Shown: piece after piece, positions 42,578 to 51,508 of the stretch
How positions within the stretch are numbered: position 1 is the first letter of the stretch
How the letters are laid out: each line of letters starts with the position of its first letter
Assembly (NCBI GenBank): GCA_910584845.1
Contig: CAJUDH010000008.1
Location: forward strand, 1 to 64,000
DNA length: 64,000 nt
Source: an uncultured Lachnospiraceae bacterium
Lineage (GTDB): Bacteria; Bacillota; Clostridia; Lachnospirales; Lachnospiraceae
Direction of reading: 5' to 3'
Translations under genes and position numbers: made by a program
Notes under the pieces: generated by a model
Seen by the model: only the letters and a program-made list of their open reading frames with translations
Databases searched by the model: none
Told to the model about the DNA's origin: nothing

Positions 42578-43942
42578 ATGGAAACGATAACGGCAAAGCC
42601 TTCCACTTTTTACAGGGATATGTTCCGCCTGGCATTCCCCATTGTAGTCCAAAACCTGATTACGACTGCAGTCAGCTCGGCGGATGTGGTTATGTTGGGT
42701 TGGGTAAGCCAGACGGCGCTCTCTGCCGGTTCCTTGGCAAGCCAGATTATGTTTATCCTTAATCTGGTATATGCCGGGATTTCCTCAGGTATCGGCATGC
42801 TGGCAGCCCAGTATTGGGGCAAAAAGGATACACATACCATTGAGGAAGTCATGGGGATCGGAATGAAATTATCCATCCCGGTATCTTTCGCCTTTTTTGC
42901 CCTGGCCTGTTTTTACCCCAGGATTTTGATGCTGGCCTTTACTTCAGAAGAAGAACTGGTCCAGGCAGGCATACCTTATCTTAAGATAGTGGGTGTATCT
43001 TACCTTTTTATGGGCATTTCCCAGGTATATCTGTGTACCATGCGTTCCATTGAGCGTGTGGTTTTTGCCACTGCTGCCAATGCTTCGGCCTTGGTTTTAA
43101 ATATCTTCCTCAATGCCGTGTTTATTTTGGGGCTGTTTGGATCCCCCCGGATGGGGATTGTGGGGGTGGCCCTGGCGACGTCCATTGCCCGGGGGGTGGA
43201 ATTGCTGATTTGCTTGGTGGATGCCTGCCATTTCCCGGTGGTCCGTTTGCGCCCCCGGATCCTCCTTGGGAGAAACCCAGTCCTTTTCCGGGACTTTATG
43301 AAATATTCTTTGCCGGCTTTTGGAAACGAAGTGTCCTGGGGGCTGGCCTTTTCCATGTACTCTGTCATTATGGGCCATTTGGGAAGCGATATGGTGGCCG
43401 CCAATGCGGTAGTCGTCGTTGCCCGGAACTTGGGGACGGTGGTCTGCTTTGGCCTGGCCAACGCAGGGGCGATCCTCCTTGGCAAAGCCATTGGGGCAGG
43501 CCATAAAGATAGCGTAAAGGCAGACGCCTCCCGGTTCTGCAAAATAACCTTTTTAAGCGGGATTGCCGGCGGGTTCTTGATTTTCCTGCTACGGCCCATT
43601 TTTATGGGGATGGCAGACCTGACGGAAGTATCCAGGGGGTATTTAAGCGGTATGCTCTATATCAACATGTATTATGTGTTGGGGCAGGCAATGAATACCA
43701 CGGTGATTTGTGGCATTTTCCGTTCCGGGGGCGATTCCCGTTGGGGGTTTGCCTGTGACGTGGTAGATATGTGGTTTTTTTCAGTCCCCTTGGGGTTTTT
43801 CAGTGCTTTTGTGCTGGATTTGCCGCCATTGGTGGTCTATTTCCTGATCTGCCTGGATGAATTTGTCAAGATGCCATTTATCTATCATCATTATAAAAGT
43901 TACCGGTGGCTGAAGGATATTACCAGGGATTTTCCTGGCTGA
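42578..43942 (+). CDS. MATE family efflux transporter
   Basis: The 454-residue protein has the MATE pattern: FYRDMFRLAFPIVVQNLITT at the start, SADVVMLGWVSQTALSAGSL, and a second half containing SLPAFGNEVSWGLAFSMYSV. It is a third, clearly distinct MATE protein of the window and probably exports small cationic compounds. It stands alone without a regulator. The ribosome binding site is AAGAAAGGGTTCTTGT. The upstream 180 bases contain no gene. Confidence 0.94.
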   Translation: METITAKPSTFYRDMFRLAFPIVVQNLITTAVSSADVVMLGWVSQTALSAGSLASQIMFILNLVYAGISSGIGMLAAQYWGKKDTHTIEEVMGIGMKLSIPVSFAFFALACFYPRILMLAFTSEEELVQAGIPYLKIVGVSYLFMGISQVYLCTMRSIERVVFATAANASALVLNIFLNAVFILGLFGSPRMGIVGVALATSIARGVELLICLVDACHFPVVRLRPRILLGRNPVLFRDFMKYSLPAFGNEVSWGLAFSMYSVIMGHLGSDMVAANAVVVVARNLGTVVCFGLANAGAILLGKAIGAGHKDSVKADASRFCKITFLSGIAGGFLIFLLRPIFMGMADLTEVSRGYLSGMLYINMYYVLGQAMNTTVICGIFRSGGDSRWGFACDVVDMWFFSVPLGFFSAFVLDLPPLVVYFLICLDEFVKMPFIYHHYKSYRWLKDITRDFPG

Positions 43943-44693
43943 TTGATATGGCACAGAGCGCAAGTTCCGGCCAGGGGCCGTTTACTTTCCCGTGCATATT
44001 TTGCCCGCCCATATCCCCTTGCTTTCGTCCGTTCTGCCGCCTTCATTGCGTCCAGCAGCTGCTGTATGCTTTTGCCCTATTCTCCAGGCCGGCTGCCTGT
44101 ACTTGCGTGTCCTTGGATGCGGTCCGCACCCTTTCTTCGTTTTGTAAAACTTCCATGTCCGCCTCGTTCCGGCTTGCCTCCGGCAGCTTCGGCACAATGC
44201 TAAAGGCATTGTCCCACAGCCGGTACATCTCTTGGGCAGTTTCATTCACCTTTGGCTGTGTTACGGCTTCCTCTTTTACGTTCCTGATTTGCCGGCCTGT
44301 ACTGGCACAGATGATACCGGGCCGGGGCAGGCAATGGGCCCTGCTGTGCCTGGATGATTGCCGTGGCAGTTTGGCCGCTTCCTTTTATGGCAAAACCGTC
44401 TGTACGGCTGCGGCCGGTAGGTTTTGCAGTGGTCCTGGCTTGCGCCTCGGCCAATATTCCGATTTTTTGTTTGATTTTTAAATTTTCTTATAATATACTA
44501 AAAAAGTGTCTGTAACAGGAAGCTGGCCCTCTGGCAAGCAGCGTTTCCAGATGGGGATACTATGCAATTACCCGTTTCCGGCTTATGGCGAGGGCCATGC
44601 CAGATGGGGCATTCAGAAAACCGTGCCGGGGCCTTCCTGCGGATATGGGCATGGAAGGGCCTTGAAATCGAAAGAGAAGGGGGATATTGTGTT
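43943..44693. other. Spacer with a possible degraded minus-strand gene
   Basis: No intact gene is visible. On the minus strand, protein-like stretches occur in shifted frames: ILAEAQARTTAKPTGRSRTD at about 44450, NETAQEMYRLWDNAFSIVPK at about 44240, and QQLLDAMKAAERTKARGYGR at about 44040. They could be one short gene broken by frameshifts. I do not recognise the family, and chance is possible. Confidence 0.3.
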
Positions 44694-46550
44694 ATGGGGA
44701 ATAAGCCAAAAAACGTGGCTGATAAAGAAGGGGGCTATAGTTTCCAGGTAGACCTAAAGGGGGTCATCCGCCTGTTGAGTGAAAACCTGTATTCCAGTGG
44801 GGACGTGTTTTTGCGGGAACTTTTGCAGAACGCAGTGGATGCCATCCAGGCCAGGAAAGGGGAAGAGCCGGGGTTTGACGGCGGAAAGATCCGGATCGAA
44901 TATCGGCAGGCGGCTGGCAGGCAGGCCAGGCTAGTGTTTTCTGATAACGGGATTGGCCTTACGCGGGAGGAAATCCATACATTTTTGTCGGTGATTGGCC
45001 AGTCTTCCAAACGGGGGGAGATGAGGCGGGGAAGTTTTATCGGGCAGTTTGGCATCGGGCTTTTATCCTGTTTTTTAGTGGTAGACGAGATCTTGGTGAA
45101 GAGCCGTTCGGTCCGGGAAAAGCAAGGCTATTTGTGGCTGGGCCGAAGCGACGGTACTTATCAGGTGGAGGAAGGGCCGGAAAGCCCGGGAGAAGGGGGC
45201 AAAGGGCCAGGGGTCGGGGAACCTGGGACAGAGGTGACGCTGGTGCTAAAAGGGGGCATGGCTTCCCGGTACCGGGAAGAAAAGGTATTCAGCCTTTTAA
45301 AAGAGTACGGGTTCCTCATTCAGGTCCCGGTGGAGTTTGTAGGGGACGGAGGGGCAAAAAGGGTCAATGACGGCTTTATCCCCTGGAGGCAGCCTTTCTG
45401 CAGCAATGAGGAAATTTTACGGTTCGGGGAGCTTTTGTTCGGTGAGGAATTTTCCGGTGTGGTCCCCATTTTGGGGGAAGGGATGAAAGGGTATGCGTTT
45501 ATTTCAGAGCGCCAGACCAGCGCGGCGGCAGAGGGGCGGCATAAGATTTACCTAAAAGATATGCTCATAACGGAGGAAGGGAAGGACTTGATCCCCAAAT
45601 GGGCGTTTTTTACCCGCTGCATTTTAAATACAGAGAGTTTGACGCCCATGGCCTCCCGGGAAGGGTTTGTGTCGGACCATGCGTTGGCGAAGGCCCGCAA
45701 TGAGATTGAAACCTGCATTTTTGACTATTTTGTGGCCCTTGCCCAGTACGATGTGGAAAAATTGAAGCGCCTTACCATGATACATAATGTGGCGGTCAAA
45801 TCGTTGGCGGTGGAGAACGAGCAGGTTTATAAACTGTTTTTCCCGTTCCTGACTTTTTCTACCAACAAAGGGAGGCTGACCGGGTTTCAGCTGGTGGAGG
45901 CGGCAAAAAAGGTGCCGGCCTACTACTGTACGGAGGTCGATGATTACCGGAGGGCCTGCCCCCTGGTGGGAAACGGGGACAGTGTGCTGGTCAATGCCGG
46001 GTACATTTATGACGCCAAGCTGCTGCAGCTTTTAAAACGTTATCAGCGGGGGATCCGGATGGAAGTGTTTGACGAGGCTTCTTATGGGGAGCTCTTGGAG
46101 GAACCTACAACAGCCATGAAAGAAGGCCTGGCAGGGCTTATGGCGGCAGCCAGGAAGGCGCTGGCCCCTTTCCGGTGCGGCGCGGCGTTAAAACAGTTTG
46201 ACCCGGTAAAGGCGCCGGTCCTGTATGTGGCGGCCGCGGACGGGTTTTTGGACAGTGTCCTGGGCGAAGGGGGGTTTTCAGGGTTTCTGGAAGGCTTTGA
46301 TATTGAGGGGATGGGGATCCTGGAAAGCCCGGACAACGGGTACGGGGCGAAGCTGTACCTCAACGGGAGGAACCCCCTGGTCCGCCGTCTGGCCCAGGTA
46401 AAGGATGGGGAAATTGTGGAAAATATGGTGAAAGTGCTATACGTCCATGCCATGGTGGCTGGGCATTATACTTTGGGGGAGCGGGAGACAGAGGTATTAA
46501 ATACAGGCTTGATCCGGCTGATCGAATATGGACTGGGAGGGGACCTATGA
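44694..46550 (+). CDS. Hsp90-like (HtpG-related) chaperone
   Basis: The 618-residue protein has an N-terminal GHKL ATPase of Hsp90 type: FLRELLQNAVDAIQARK (Glu42, Asn46, Asp49), LVFSDNGIGLTREEIHTFL (Asp84, Gly88) and GSFIGQFGIGLLSCFLVVDE (ATP lid). A middle domain and a C-terminal domain follow. It diverges from ordinary HtpG, for example LLQNAVDA instead of LISNASDA. This fits the separate 'HSP90 family protein' group. It would act as an ATP-dependent chaperone in the cytoplasm; the client is unknown. ATG 44694 follows GAAGGGGGATATTGTGTT. Its stop overlaps the start of a helical-repeat protein (ATGA), which suggests that the two proteins work together. Confidence 0.88.
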   Translation: MGNKPKNVADKEGGYSFQVDLKGVIRLLSENLYSSGDVFLRELLQNAVDAIQARKGEEPGFDGGKIRIEYRQAAGRQARLVFSDNGIGLTREEIHTFLSVIGQSSKRGEMRRGSFIGQFGIGLLSCFLVVDEILVKSRSVREKQGYLWLGRSDGTYQVEEGPESPGEGGKGPGVGEPGTEVTLVLKGGMASRYREEKVFSLLKEYGFLIQVPVEFVGDGGAKRVNDGFIPWRQPFCSNEEILRFGELLFGEEFSGVVPILGEGMKGYAFISERQTSAAAEGRHKIYLKDMLITEEGKDLIPKWAFFTRCILNTESLTPMASREGFVSDHALAKARNEIETCIFDYFVALAQYDVEKLKRLTMIHNVAVKSLAVENEQVYKLFFPFLTFSTNKGRLTGFQLVEAAKKVPAYYCTEVDDYRRACPLVGNGDSVLVNAGYIYDAKLLQLLKRYQRGIRMEVFDEASYGELLEEPTTAMKEGLAGLMAAARKALAPFRCGAALKQFDPVKAPVLYVAAADGFLDSVLGEGGFSGFLEGFDIEGMGILESPDNGYGAKLYLNGRNPLVRRLAQVKDGEIVENMVKVLYVHAMVAGHYTLGERETEVLNTGLIRLIEYGLGGDL

Positions 46551-47848
46551 TACTTGGCAGCCTTAAAAGGAACCATGTAACCGACGATAAGCTTTGGGAG
46601 ATGGTGGAACAGGCCCACAGGCTGACGATGGGAGGATACGACGTTTGGGATGACAACGGGCCTGTGTTGGTGCCGCTGATGGAGAGGATTTTGGCGCGTT
46701 CCAAAGAAAAAGGGGAGTGGCAGGTTTACTTTTATGATATGGAGATGCTTTTCTGGCTTATCCGGAGGGAAGCAGTGAATGATATACCCAAAGCTTTTAA
46801 GCTGGGGGAGGTTTTCCATCGGGACATCGCCTTGGGTTTGGGGGAGGGCGCAGGGAAGTCTGCCCAGGAATGGCAGGTCAGTATGGCAGCAGACCTTTTA
46901 AATTTTTATTTGGGGTATCCGCAGATCGACGACGGGAAAATCCGGCATATGCTGGATCTTTTCCTGGAGCTTCATAGGCGGTTTGGCAGCAGCTGGAACA
47001 ACGGGGATTACAAAAAAGTGCTGGACCTGGCGTTTCTGGATCAGGATGACGCCTTGGCAGAGCTGGCCAGAAGAAAACTGGAGAAGGCCGATTACCGGAG
47101 CTGGTGCTATGTCTGCTATTATGGGAGGGCAATGATCGGCTATTATGTGTTCCATGGGGATTTTGAAGGGGCCGAGGAGATGGTTTCCCGGATTTGTACC
47201 CGGGGGATCCCGGCAAAATACCAGTGGTGCTATAACCAATGCGAGGGGGCAGAAGAGGGCAGCCTGGTGGAAGAAGCCCTTGTTGGCTGCTTAAAAATGA
47301 GAAAAAGGGAATTGTTTGAAAAAGCATTTGCAAAGTGGCGGCGGCTTTTTGAAGAGCCGGAGGAAGGGGAGGTGTCTGACACCCACCGGGTCCTTTTCCA
47401 TTCCCTGGCCGGGGACTGGTCCCGCCTGGAAGACCGGCTGCGGCTGGCGGAGGAAGACGACAGGGACCGTAAAAAGCAAAAAGCGGCGCCGCTGGATTGC
47501 CTGTATTGGTCTTTGTGCTGGCATTGTTATTTCCGGCTGTTGGAAAAGCAAGGGACCGTAACGGTGTGGATGAAGCTGGGGGAAGAGGAAGGGCCGGGGG
47601 GGCGGCCCCTGGCAACCGGCGGGGCAGAGGCAGAAAACCGGCCTGTGGCAGGCTACCGGCCAGGGGAAAGGCCGGCCTTCCGGGGGGCGGCGCAAGAAGG
47701 GCGCCAGGAGTGGCCTTGCCTTCAGGTGGCCGGGTATTTTGAAAAACAGGCAGATTTACTGGGGGCCCAGATGGACAGGGCCAGGACACGGTTTCAATAT
47801 AAGAAGGTGAAAAAGGCATACGAGGAATGTTTTTTAGGCGGAAAGTGA
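46547..47848 (+). CDS. Helical-repeat (TPR-like) protein coupled to the Hsp90-like gene
   Basis: The 433-residue soluble protein is almost entirely helical, with Trp/Tyr-rich repeats of 30-40 residues such as SWCYVCYYGRAMIGYYVFHG and LDCLYWSLCWHCYFRLLEKQ. These resemble TPR/SEL1-like alpha-alpha repeats, but I see no clean consensus. About 60 Gly/Arg/Glu-rich residues (around 350-400) interrupt the repeats before a final helical segment. I recognise no enzyme motif. The start overlaps the Hsp90-like stop codon by four bases. TPR proteins are the classic Hsp90 co-chaperones in eukaryotes, so a co-chaperone or client-selector role is a reasonable hypothesis but not shown. Confidence 0.7.
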   Translation: MILGSLKRNHVTDDKLWEMVEQAHRLTMGGYDVWDDNGPVLVPLMERILARSKEKGEWQVYFYDMEMLFWLIRREAVNDIPKAFKLGEVFHRDIALGLGEGAGKSAQEWQVSMAADLLNFYLGYPQIDDGKIRHMLDLFLELHRRFGSSWNNGDYKKVLDLAFLDQDDALAELARRKLEKADYRSWCYVCYYGRAMIGYYVFHGDFEGAEEMVSRICTRGIPAKYQWCYNQCEGAEEGSLVEEALVGCLKMRKRELFEKAFAKWRRLFEEPEEGEVSDTHRVLFHSLAGDWSRLEDRLRLAEEDDRDRKKQKAAPLDCLYWSLCWHCYFRLLEKQGTVTVWMKLGEEEGPGGRPLATGGAEAENRPVAGYRPGERPAFRGAAQEGRQEWPCLQVAGYFEKQADLLGAQMDRARTRFQYKKVKKAYEECFLGGK

Positions 47849-47993
47849 AGCTTTGTGCCATTGGCCCGGCCGGCGGGCCAGGACACTTGTTTTTTGCAAA
47901 TGTATGTGATAAACTAAGGAAAATAACTGGACGGGCGTGAAAAACGCAAAGGGGATACGGATAAAACATACTTAGAAAATGGGAGGAAAAGCA

Positions 47994-48446
47994 GTGAAGT
48001 GCCCGTATTGCAATGAAGCAGATACCAAAGTAATTGATTCCCGCCCGGCGGATGAGAATAGTTCCATCCGCCGCCGCCGTCAGTGCGGGGCATGCAAAAA
48101 GCGGTTTACCACTTATGAGAAATTGGAAACCATGCCCTTGATGGTAATTAAAAAAGACCGCTCCCGGGAGGTCTATGACCGGTCCAAGATCGAGGCCGGC
48201 GTAGTCCGTTCCTGCCACAAACGGCCGGTGTCCACGGAGCAGATCAACGGGATGATTGACGAAATTGAAAACCAGGTTTTCAACATGGAGGCCAGGGAGG
48301 TGGAAACTTCCGTGATCGGGGAGCTGGTGATGGAAAGCCTGAAAAATTTGGATGAGGTGGCTTATGTCCGTTTTGCCTCAGTTTACCGGGAATTTAAAGA
48401 TGTGAATACTTTTATGGAGGAGCTGGGAAAGCTGTTGAAGAAATGA
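47994..48446 (+). CDS. nrdR: Transcriptional repressor NrdR
   Basis: The 150-residue protein has an N-terminal zinc ribbon (MKCPYCNEADTKVIDSRPAD, then RRRRQCGACKKRFTTYE) and an ATP-cone domain (VIKKDRSREVYDRSKIEAGV). NrdR senses ATP/dATP and represses ribonucleotide reductase genes. I choose the GTG at 47994 because it gives the invariant MKCP start and GGGAGGAAAAGCA precedes it; an ATG at 47979 would add five extra residues. The stop overlaps the yqeG start (ATGA). No nrd genes or NrdR boxes are in the window. Confidence 0.96.
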   Translation: MKCPYCNEADTKVIDSRPADENSSIRRRRQCGACKKRFTTYEKLETMPLMVIKKDRSREVYDRSKIEAGVVRSCHKRPVSTEQINGMIDEIENQVFNMEAREVETSVIGELVMESLKNLDEVAYVRFASVYREFKDVNTFMEELGKLLKK

Positions 48447-48946
48447 TATTAGAATGTTTTTATCCAAAAGAATGGGTGGAAAGCGCCTATGGGATTGACT
48501 GGGAAAAATGGTATGAAAAAGGCATGCGGGGGGTTATTTTTGATATTGACAATACCCTGGTTCCCCACGGGGCGCCGGCAAACCGCCAGGCGAAAGCCTT
48601 ATTTGCCCGGCTCCGCCAATTGGGGTTCCATACCTTCCTCCTGTCAAACAATAAAAAGCCCAGGGTAGCCTCTTTTGCCGGGCAGGTGCACTCCCCCTAT
48701 ATTTACAAAGCGGGAAAGCCAAGGCAAAAAAGCTATCAAAAAGCCATGGAAGGCATGGGCACGGTTCCGGCTACTACGTTATTTGTAGGCGACCAGCTGT
48801 TTACCGATGTTTATGGGGCCAACCGGGCCGGCATTTACGGCATATTGGTAAAACCCATAAACCCCAGGGAAGAAATCCAGATCGTGTTAAAACGGTATTT
48901 GGAGGCGGTAGTGCTGCATTTTTACAAAAAGAGAAAAAGAGGTTGA
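48443..48946 (+). CDS. yqeG: YqeG family HAD IIIA-type phosphatase
   Basis: The 167-residue HAD phosphatase has motif I FDIDNTLVPHG, motif II FLLSNNKKPRV, a lysine in YKAGKPRQKSYQKAM, and motif III FVGDQLFTDVYGANRAG. YqeG homologues in Firmicutes are small-molecule phosphatases of unclear substrate and in many genomes sit near aroE and yqeH. Here it follows nrdR with an ATGA overlap and precedes efp and the aro genes. The length is normal for the family. Confidence 0.94.
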   Translation: MILECFYPKEWVESAYGIDWEKWYEKGMRGVIFDIDNTLVPHGAPANRQAKALFARLRQLGFHTFLLSNNKKPRVASFAGQVHSPYIYKAGKPRQKSYQKAMEGMGTVPATTLFVGDQLFTDVYGANRAGIYGILVKPINPREEIQIVLKRYLEAVVLHFYKKRKRG

Positions 48947-49050
48947 AAAAACGTTTTTTTTATTATAGAATAAGATGGATTAAGGTAACGGCTATGATTT
49001 GGGCTGTTATCGGTTTTGGGCGAGTATGCAGATTGAAGGAGGAATATCAC

Positions 49051-49608
49051 ATGATTTCAGCAGGTGATTTTAGAAACGGCATTACCCTGGAAATTGAAGG
49101 GGCAGTATATCAGATTATTGAGTTTCAGCATGTAAAGCCAGGCAAAGGCGCGGCTTTTGTCAGGACCAAGATTAAGAATGTTATGACCGGTTCCGTGGTA
49201 GAGCGGACCTTCCGCCCGACGGAGAAGTTCCCGTCTGCCAGGATTGACCGTGTGGAGATGCAGTACCTGTATGCGGACGGCGACCTGTTCAACTTTATGA
49301 ATATGGAAAATTATGAGCAGATCGGGTTGTCCAAAGACGTGATCGGCGACGCGCTGAAGTTTGTAAAAGAAAATGACAGCGTGAAGGTATGCTCTTACAA
49401 CGGAAAGGTGTTTTCCGTGGAGCCGCCGTTGTTTGTGGAATTGGAGATTACCAATACCGAGCCGGGCTTTAAGGGGGACACCGCCCAGGGCGCTACCAAG
49501 CCGGCCACCGTGGAAACCGGCGCTACCGTATATGTGCCCCTGTTTGTAGATAACGGAGACAAGATAAAGATTGACACCCGTACCGGCGAGTATTTGTCCC
49601 GGGCATAA
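49051..49608 (+). CDS. efp: Translation elongation factor P
   Basis: The 185-residue protein is a typical EF-P: the N-terminal KOW-like domain (ISAGDFRNGITLEIEGAVYQ), the loop HVKPGKGAAFVRTKIKN with the lysine at its tip (Lys32), and the two OB domains ending TVYVPLFVDNGDKIKIDTRT. It relieves ribosome stalling at proline runs. The loop lysine may stay unmodified or carry a small modification; no epmA or ymfI-like gene is nearby. ATG 49051 follows AAGGAGGAATATCAC. Confidence 0.97.
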   Translation: MISAGDFRNGITLEIEGAVYQIIEFQHVKPGKGAAFVRTKIKNVMTGSVVERTFRPTEKFPSARIDRVEMQYLYADGDLFNFMNMENYEQIGLSKDVIGDALKFVKENDSVKVCSYNGKVFSVEPPLFVELEITNTEPGFKGDTAQGATKPATVETGATVYVPLFVDNGDKIKIDTRTGEYLSRA

Positions 49609-49682
49609 GGGCAAAGGGGCGTGACGCCGCTGCCGGCGTACACTGTGGGCGGGCGGCGAATGGATAAGAGGAATCGGAAAGG

Positions 49683-49716
49683 GCCAGACTTCTTAGGTAG
49701 TCTGGTCTTTGTTTTA
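49683..49716 (+). terminator. Hairpin, probable terminator, between efp and aroK
   Basis: CCAGACT (49684-49690) pairs with AGTCTGG (49699-49705), followed by a broken T tract (TCTTTGTTTT). It is ten bases before the next ribosome binding site, so it may either terminate efp or attenuate the aro genes. Confidence 0.5.
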
Positions 49717-49725
49717 GGAGGGCCT

Positions 49726-50526
49726 ATGAGGGATTTGAAACAAATTCGGGAAGAGGTTGCAGCCTGCGACGCCCAGCTGGCACGGCTGCTGGCAAGGAGG
49801 ATGGATTGCCTAAAGGAAGCCCTTCTATATAAGAAAGGGCATGGCCTCCCTATTTTGGAGCCCGCAACGGAAAACGGGAAGAAAACAGGGGCGGAAAAAG
49901 AACGGGGTCCGGCGGACCCGGCAAGGGATGTGTACGGGGAAGAGCTGGAACAGATCTTTGCCTGTATTTCCCAAATGGGGAAAAAGGTGCAGGGGAAAGC
50001 TTTATTGGACCATAATATTGCCCTGATCGGTTTCATGGGCGTAGGGAAAAGTACGGTTTCCCACTGCCTAAGGGATCTGCTGGCTATGGAAGAGGCGGAG
50101 ACGGATGCCATGGTGGTAGAGGCGGAAGGCATGGCCATCACGGATATTTTTGCCAAATATGGGGAGCCCTATTTCCGCCGGTGTGAAAGCGACGCCATTA
50201 TCCGGCTGCAAAACCGCCGTCAGGTGATTATTTCCTGCGGCGGCGGGGCCGTGACGCGGCAGGAAAATGTGGAATGCCTGAAAAAAAGCAGCCGGATCGT
50301 GCTGTTGACCGCCACGCCGGAAACCATATTGGAGCGGGTGAAAAATTCCCGGGAGCGGCCTATCCTCAACGGGCATATGGATTTGCCCTACATTACCGGG
50401 CTAATGGAAAAACGCCGGGAGGCTTATGAGGCGGCGGCGGATATAACGGTCAGCACCGATGATAAGCCGGTGGTAGAAATTTGCGAGGAGATTATTCAAA
50501 AGGCCACGGCTGGGGATTTTTCCTGA
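49726..50526 (+). CDS. Chorismate mutase-shikimate kinase fusion
   Basis: The 266-residue protein starts with an AroQ-type chorismate mutase helix (LKQIREEVAACDAQLARLLA, RRMDCLKEALLYKKGHGLPI; residues 1-45). A divergent linker follows (ATENGKKTGAEKERGPADPA). From residue 98 a shikimate kinase has a P-loop GFMGVGKST (102-110), RRCESDAIIRLQ, SCGGGAVTRQENV and the lid RERPILNG. The two activities bracket the end of the shikimate pathway (shikimate to shikimate-3-phosphate and chorismate to prephenate). The helix that follows KGHGLPILEP in mutases is replaced by a low-complexity linker, so mutase activity is uncertain. ATG 49726 follows TTTTAGGAGGGCCT. aroE follows. Confidence 0.88.
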   Translation: MRDLKQIREEVAACDAQLARLLARRMDCLKEALLYKKGHGLPILEPATENGKKTGAEKERGPADPARDVYGEELEQIFACISQMGKKVQGKALLDHNIALIGFMGVGKSTVSHCLRDLLAMEEAETDAMVVEAEGMAITDIFAKYGEPYFRRCESDAIIRLQNRRQVIISCGGGAVTRQENVECLKKSSRIVLLTATPETILERVKNSRERPILNGHMDLPYITGLMEKRREAYEAAADITVSTDDKPVVEICEEIIQKATAGDFS

Positions 50527-50568
50527 ACGTGCACATAGGGGCGGATTTTGCGCAGAATGGAGGAAGAC

Positions 50569-51432
50569 ATGGAAATCAGCGGACATACACAGATGCTTTG
50601 CCTGATCGGCAGCCCGGTAGGCCATTCCGGTTCACCGGCAATGTACAATTACAGTTTCCGGAAATTAGGGCTGGATTATGCCTATCTGGCTTTTGACATA
50701 AAGGAGGAAGAAGCCCCGGAGGCGGTCCGGTCGTTGAAATTGCTCAATGTGAAAGGCTTTAACGTGACGATGCCGTGCAAAACGGCCGTATGCCACTGCT
50801 GTGACGAGCTGTCCCAGGCGGCGGGGCTGATTGGGGCGGTCAACACCGTGGTCAATGTAAACGGCAGATGGATCGGCCACAATACCGACGGCCTGGGATG
50901 GGTGCAAAGCTGCCGGGACAGCGGGGTGGAAGTCCGCGGGAAGAAAATGGCCATTGCCGGTTCCGGCGGAGCGGCCACTGCCATTGCGGTTACCAGCGCC
51001 CTGGAAGGGATCCGGGAACTGTCTGTTTTTGCCAGGAAAGACTCTTTTTACGACAATGCAGAGGCCACCGTGGAAAAGATCCACAACCATATCCCCGGCT
51101 GCACGGTCCATTTATATGATTTGGATGAGGAAGGCCGGCTATATGAGGAAATCGGCAAGAGCGATATTTTTACCAATGCCACCCGCGTCGGCATGAAGCC
51201 TATGGACGGCCAGAGCCTGATCCGGGACACCAAGGTTTTCCGGAAAGGGCTGGTAGTGTCGGATGTGGTTTATAACCCCCGGACCACAAAGCTTTTGGCC
51301 GACGCCCAGGCAGCCGGCTGCAAAACCGTCCCCGGTGTAGGGATGCTGCTGTGGCAGGGTGTGGAAGCTTTCCGCCTGTACACGGGCCTGGACATGCCGG
51401 TGGAGGAAGTAAGGGAACGTTATTTCGCCTGA
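50569..51432 (+). CDS. aroE: Shikimate dehydrogenase (NADP+)
   Basis: The 287-residue protein has the AroE substrate domain (IGSPVGHSGSPAMYNYSFRK, with KGFNVTMPCKTAVCHCCDEL containing the catalytic lysine) and the Rossmann domain (KMAIAGSGGAATAIAVTSAL). NTDGLGWVQSC and VVYNPRTTKLLADAQAAGCK complete the family pattern. It reduces 3-dehydroshikimate to shikimate, the substrate of the kinase encoded just upstream. ATG 50569 follows ATGGAGGAAGAC, so the first ATG at 50548 is not needed. It is probably in an operon with the mutase-kinase gene. Confidence 0.96.
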   Translation: MEISGHTQMLCLIGSPVGHSGSPAMYNYSFRKLGLDYAYLAFDIKEEEAPEAVRSLKLLNVKGFNVTMPCKTAVCHCCDELSQAAGLIGAVNTVVNVNGRWIGHNTDGLGWVQSCRDSGVEVRGKKMAIAGSGGAATAIAVTSALEGIRELSVFARKDSFYDNAEATVEKIHNHIPGCTVHLYDLDEEGRLYEEIGKSDIFTNATRVGMKPMDGQSLIRDTKVFRKGLVVSDVVYNPRTTKLLADAQAAGCKTVPGVGMLLWQGVEAFRLYTGLDMPVEEVRERYFA

Positions 51433-51508
51433 TACCACCGCTTTCAGGCCACAGGACCAGAAAAGGGGCCGGGGGAAGCGCCCCACAAAGTAAGAGGAGA
51501 CGAGAAAC

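Noticed and set aside
46878..48218. Minus-strand open frame of 446 codons with Pro-rich sequence
   Set aside because: It overlaps the helical-repeat gene and nrdR on the opposite strand; the Pro/Ser richness is an antisense artefact of high GC.
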